Shown piece after piece: positions 60,648 through 64,000 of a DNA stretch of 64,000 nt; the stretch's first letter is position 1, and each line of letters opens with the position of its first letter. The stretch spans positions 32,579,811 to 32,643,810 of the forward strand of contig CM040085.1 in NCBI GenBank assembly GCA_022496805.1, written 5' to 3'. The notes below the pieces were generated by a model, which did not search any database, was not told where the DNA came from, and was given only the letters and a program-made list of their open reading frames with translations. Source of the stretch: Pohlia nutans. Taxonomy: Eukaryota > Streptophyta > Bryopsida > Bryales > Mniaceae. A program made the position numbers and the translations under genes.

Positions 60648-61018
60648 ACGTGGCATGCATGCGCAATGAGCGGACGGAGTTTGCAAACCGCAAACTTCAT
60701 CCGCTCATATCTCATGCATCCGGCTTCGGATCGGAGCGTGCAGCGGCATTCTGGAACCGTACGGCTGGAGTCCATCCCGTGGGGTCCTCCGTTTGGAATC
60801 GCCCTTCGTCTAGGCGGAAGATCACAGTGGGAACCCCCATGGCAGGCACCTCGTATTTTCTATTATTGGCCTTTGAGGTAGGGCCCACGCTGTAGGTGAC
60901 TGCGAGGGGACTCCAGGCATGTGTGGCGTTTTCCAATCGGAGTCCGCATGCATGAGATATAGACGGATGAAGTGCTTAAAATCCAAACTTCATCCGTCTA
61001 TATCTTATGCATGGAGCG
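60648..61018. repeat. Paired hairpins around a GC-rich 230-bp segment
   Basis: Hairpin 1 (60,665-60,717): ATGAGCGGACGGAGTTTG against CAAACTTCATCCGCTCAT. Hairpin 2 (60,947-61,016): GCATGAGATATAGACGGATG then AAG against CTTCATCCGTCTATATCT then TATGC. Both have the same stem theme (GGACGGAGTTTG or GACGGATGAAG) and flank CCGGCTTCGG...GGCGTTTTCC. It may be one foldback element with hairpin ends, or two insertions. Confidence 0.65.
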
Positions 61019-61214
61019 TTCAAACTTGAAGTCTAATACCATTTTGAAATGCTCATGATAGACACTAGGACGTGGTATAAGTTCAAACTCTATTAATAAC
61101 CCTGTGGAAAAGTCAACATTGAAGTCCATCAGAGTACATCTTCTAAATTTAGCATTTTTAGAGAAATCTAACTTCACCACTGTATTCCCTATGCCCAAAT
61201 TTGTGGGGGAAAGC

Positions 61215-61292
61215 ATCCATTCGTAATGTCAATGACCCTTTGTCCGATGGGCACTGTGTCATTGACATTACGAACGGACAAAGGGTCATTGG
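61215..61292. repeat. Interlocked inverted repeats
   Basis: GTAATGTCAATGAC pairs with GTCATTGACATTAC, and AATGACCCTTTGTCCG pairs with CGGACAAAGGGTCATT. The two stems overlap, so the strand could adopt alternative folds. Confidence 0.7.
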
Positions 61293-61389
61293 AACTCAAG
61301 ATTGTGCACTCTCATGATGTGAGACAACATGGCAGAGCTCACTCTCTCATGGTCGTTGTCATTCCATCGTCCGAGTACAAGGGTCGCCA

Positions 61390-61612
61390 TTAACCCCTAA
61401 AGGATCAACAAGCCCGAATTGCGCCTTTGAGTAGATTCTATGTGGAGTTTCTTTTGTTCAAGTTTGTTTGTTCTTTGACCAACATATGCATTGTTTTTTT
61501 TACTAATTACAATGATATAAAATTCAATCTCATCTGAGTTATATTTTTCACAATATGATCAATTGAAATTGTCATTTTAAAACCATAAATCCTTGGTCCT
61601 TTGTGAGAATGT
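61390..61612. mobile_element. 240-bp TTAA MITE family, copy 5 (inverted)
   Basis: It starts TTAACCCCTAAAGGATCAAC with AAGCCCGAATTGCGCC. Internal TGACCAACATATGCATTG, TATCATTGT-type and AAATTGTCATTTTAAAACC are complements of the family core. The right end TCCTTGGTCCTTTGTG lacks TTAA. Confidence 0.7.
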
Positions 61613-62440
61613 TGTTTCGTCCATTGACTGGAAGAATCAAAACGACAAGGTTGGGAACCGTGAGTGGTTTCGAAGACTCTGACTTCTTAGTGATAGCACC
61701 ATAACATTGTGTAGCATGTGTTGGGTATGCCTTTTAGCTTTATGCAACAAGATAAGCAAAGTGGGTGAACAGGAGATGGGGAGGGAATGAGATGGTGGGC
61801 ACATGGCAAACATAAGATACATCAACGTTTTTCAAGAGAAGGATCTACATTCATTACTTCCATGTCTGCAAATGAGACAATGGACACATGTGCTACTCTC
61901 TTACAACTGTAAATTCCCAATACTTGCAACTTCTTGTAAACATGGGTAGCTATTGATTTACTATGTCCAAAAATGCAAAATATACTGGAGATTCATTTCG
62001 AGCCTAAGGCAGAGCCAAGCTTTGGTACTAAATGTTATGATTGTTCGATGAAAACACCCAATTCTCTATTTTTGCACTTAGCCAAGTGCAATCATTTCCG
62101 GACCTAATTGTGCTAAAAAAATTCTCAAAAAAAATTGACGAAAAAACATCGATTTCTTTCTTTGTTGAAACTTGTAGTATATTGCAATAAAAGACTAATA
62201 TTTCAAATTTTTCATAACAAATTTTTGAATTTCCTTTATTTTTAAAATTGCAAGATTGACTATTTAAAAACTAATACAAATTATAAATAGCTTAAGACAT
62301 TATAACATCATTGCCATAGTGTATGGGAGAAGAAATTTATTTATTTATTCTTATTTTCTAATTTCTTATTTCTTTTTTGTGTACCAAAAACTACTTAAGA
62401 CTGGTTTTTTTTCCTTTTTCCATCCTTCAAAACAACATTC
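61613..62440. other. Intergenic, nothing recognised
   Basis: AT-rich. No gene or clear repeat that I can support. Confidence 0.45.
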
Positions 62441-62448
62441 AAATACCG

Positions 62449-63000
62449 CATACCCTCAGCCCCTCCGCCACGCCCAAAAAATAAAATAAAATAAAAATAA
62501 AAATAAAGATAAAAATTCCTTTTTTCCGGGATTTTCGGTATTTCCAAAATTTGCGAGATTTAGGGGGCTGAGGGTCCACGCGCGTGGACCCCATTCTATT
62601 TTCTCCTCAAAAGAACACAAATGTATTCTTCCATGCTCCCATGGCCGCCATATATACTCATGAGGCGGTATGAAAGGATATGCAGAACATATTTATGTTC
62701 TCTTGAGGGCTGTAGAACGGAGGGTGTGTTGCCACATACCCTCAGCTCCTCCGCCACGCCCAAAAAAAAAATTAAAAACTAAAAAAATTTAAAAAAATTT
62801 AAAAAATTCATTTTTCCGGGATTTTCGGGATTTTTGAAATTTTCGGGATTTTGGGGACTGAAGGTCCGCGGGCCCGGACCCCATTCTATTTTCTCCTCAA
62901 AAGAACACAAATGTGTTCTCCCATGCTTCCATGGCCGCCTAGTATACTCTTGAGGCAGCTATGAGAGGATATGCAAGAACATACGCATGTTTTCTTTACG
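62449..63000. repeat. 288-bp tandem duplication
   Basis: ATACCCTCAGC(C/T)CCTCCGCC starts copies at 62,449 and 62,737. Both have CCGGGATTTTCGG, a GC-rich hairpin (GTCCACGCGCGTGGAC in copy 1, GTCCGCGGGCCCGGACC in copy 2), CCCATTCTATTTTCTCCTC, ATGGCCGCC and a GAGGATATGCA edge. The hairpin position is kept although its sequence changed. Confidence 0.88.
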
Positions 63001-63048
63001 AAGGAAAGAAAGCAAAGGGCGGCTATGTATCATTAGCGACCCGCAAAA

Positions 63049-63049
63049 A

Positions 63050-63101
<52 letters not shown>

Positions 63102-63135
63102 TATTTATAAATAGATAGATAGATAGATATTTAAT
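63049..63135. repeat. TA microsatellite followed by GATA repeats
   Basis: About 26 TA units and then four to five GATA units. The 124-codon minus-strand frame over it is a by-product. Confidence 0.95.
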
Positions 63136-64000
63136 GATTTTTTTTGTTTTATTTTTTGTGTGGGTGGTTGAGTGTGCATGGTCACACATTCTTTTTTCCC
63201 TTTTCTTCGTGCATTTGGATGCCCTGTTGGAGTTGACAACGATGTTGTTTATGTGGAATTTCATGGATTCTGTATAGGGAAGTGAATCGCTCAGCTCGTT
63301 GTTCTGACGAGTTTGTTCGAAGAGGTTGGACAATCTATTTTGATAACATAGTTAAGAAATGTCAAGGTGGAGTTTCTATTTGAAGGGAGGAAGCAACAGA
63401 TGCAACAATGGCGCTATATGATTACGTGCGGATGAAGAAAATCACTATTCCAAATGAAGCAAAGTTGCACATAGTCAACATGAAGTTATGCACATTCCAT
63501 GGACTTCAATATGGTGAAACATGAGAAAATTTGATTGGTTAGGAAAAAGTTGCCATGAAATCTTTTGCTTGAGAACCTCCATACTTCATAACAACTTCTC
63601 CACCACTTTTTTCCAAAAAACTCACTTGAAATGTGGAACTTGATCCTTCGTAGTTTCTAAAAGTTTGTCCTTTAATGAAATACTTCATCCATGGAACTTG
63701 GCTCTAAATAGCAACACATAGCAGGGTTACTAAGAATCAGACAACCCAATGAACCCCCGAATGAACCCAGTTCAGCATTACCTAATTGTCCTCGTAACCT
63801 TTTAACTACCTAATTGTCCAAATTCTAGATGATGTATAGAATTGCTGCCACTTTCGTTATGGATAAAGGGTTGTTGCAATATTATTTTTTTACATGAATC
63901 TTTCAAGTAGTTACCTTCACATAAGTGAAATCAAATTAGAAAAAAGAAATCGAAATTGAATTTACTAGGTTCTTTCATTCTATGTGAGCTTCCATTTCAA
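63136..64000. other. Intergenic to window end, nothing recognised
   Basis: No frame longer than about 40 codons with recognisable features on either strand. Confidence 0.45.

Noticed and set aside
62959..63333. 124-codon minus-strand ORF
   Set aside because: It runs through the TA microsatellite (Ile-Tyr repeats) and has no other features.

Overview
The window is nuclear DNA from a plant. Genes have spliceosomal introns with GT..AG ends. There is a plant-specific DUF538 gene, a plant-type receptor-like kinase, plant telomere-type TTTAGGG repeats, a plant Ty1/copia element and a Stowaway-like MITE. Host genes are sparse and separated by long AT-rich repeat tracts. The mix (LTP-like ectodomain on a kinase, a fungal-looking ORF, TTAA-bounded elements, a transposon carrying a methyltransferase-like gene) suggests a non-seed land plant such as a bryophyte or lycophyte. 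That placement is inference and the genus cannot be fixed from sequence alone.

Host genes. (1) 5.1-6.9 kb, + strand: NYN (PIN-like) plus LOTUS/OST-HTH protein of the MARF1/limkain type, 3 exons. (2) 14.9-17.3 kb, - strand: DUF538 protein, 3 exons, 174 aa, with MITEs in both introns. (3) 25.1-28.2 kb, - strand: aldose 1-epimerase, 5 exons, 348 aa, with a decaying minisatellite in the last intron. (4) 29.5-30.5 kb, + strand: an ORF resembling a fungal-type PD-(D/E)XK/Uma2-like domain, broken by in-frame TAG codons and followed across a good intron by an orphan PhzF-like last exon. (5) 31.4-33.9 kb, + strand: receptor-like kinase with a partial nsLTP-like eight-cysteine ectodomain; it lacks a visible signal-peptide exon, has a splice junction that does not keep frame, and has a premature TAG.

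Repeat landscape. 0.4-4.7 kb holds a diverged segmental duplication. From 9.3 to 22.4 kb the intergenic DNA is largely chains of elements bounded by TTAA and CCC(C)TAAAGG-like inverted ends, with neighbours sharing one TTAA; these look like piggyBac-type MITEs. One 240-bp family recurs in at least four further places. 12.53-13.89 kb is a near-perfect giant palindrome. Several other foldback or MITE families have two copies each in the window.

Nested transposon complex, 36.4-59.7 kb. A degraded LINE (ORF1 near 38-40 kb, endonuclease start near 41.7 kb) carries several MITEs. At 41,980 its endonuclease ORF is interrupted by a ~14.3-kb DNA transposon (element A) and resumes at about 56,285. It is interrupted again at 56,455 by a related element (B). 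Element A holds a - strand gene with the beta-class N4/N6 methyltransferase fold, a GC-rich block full of the palindrome TGCCGGTACCGGCA, and a + strand SWIM zinc-finger transposase. A young Ty1/copia element (48,035-53,676, 319-bp LTRs, 5-bp target duplication) sits inside element A. Element B carries a more decayed paralogue of the methyltransferase-like gene. This pairing of a SWIM transposase with a methyltransferase-like protein is the most interesting system in the window. The last 4 kb contain hairpins, a 288-bp tandem duplication and a TA microsatellite, with no gene that I can support.
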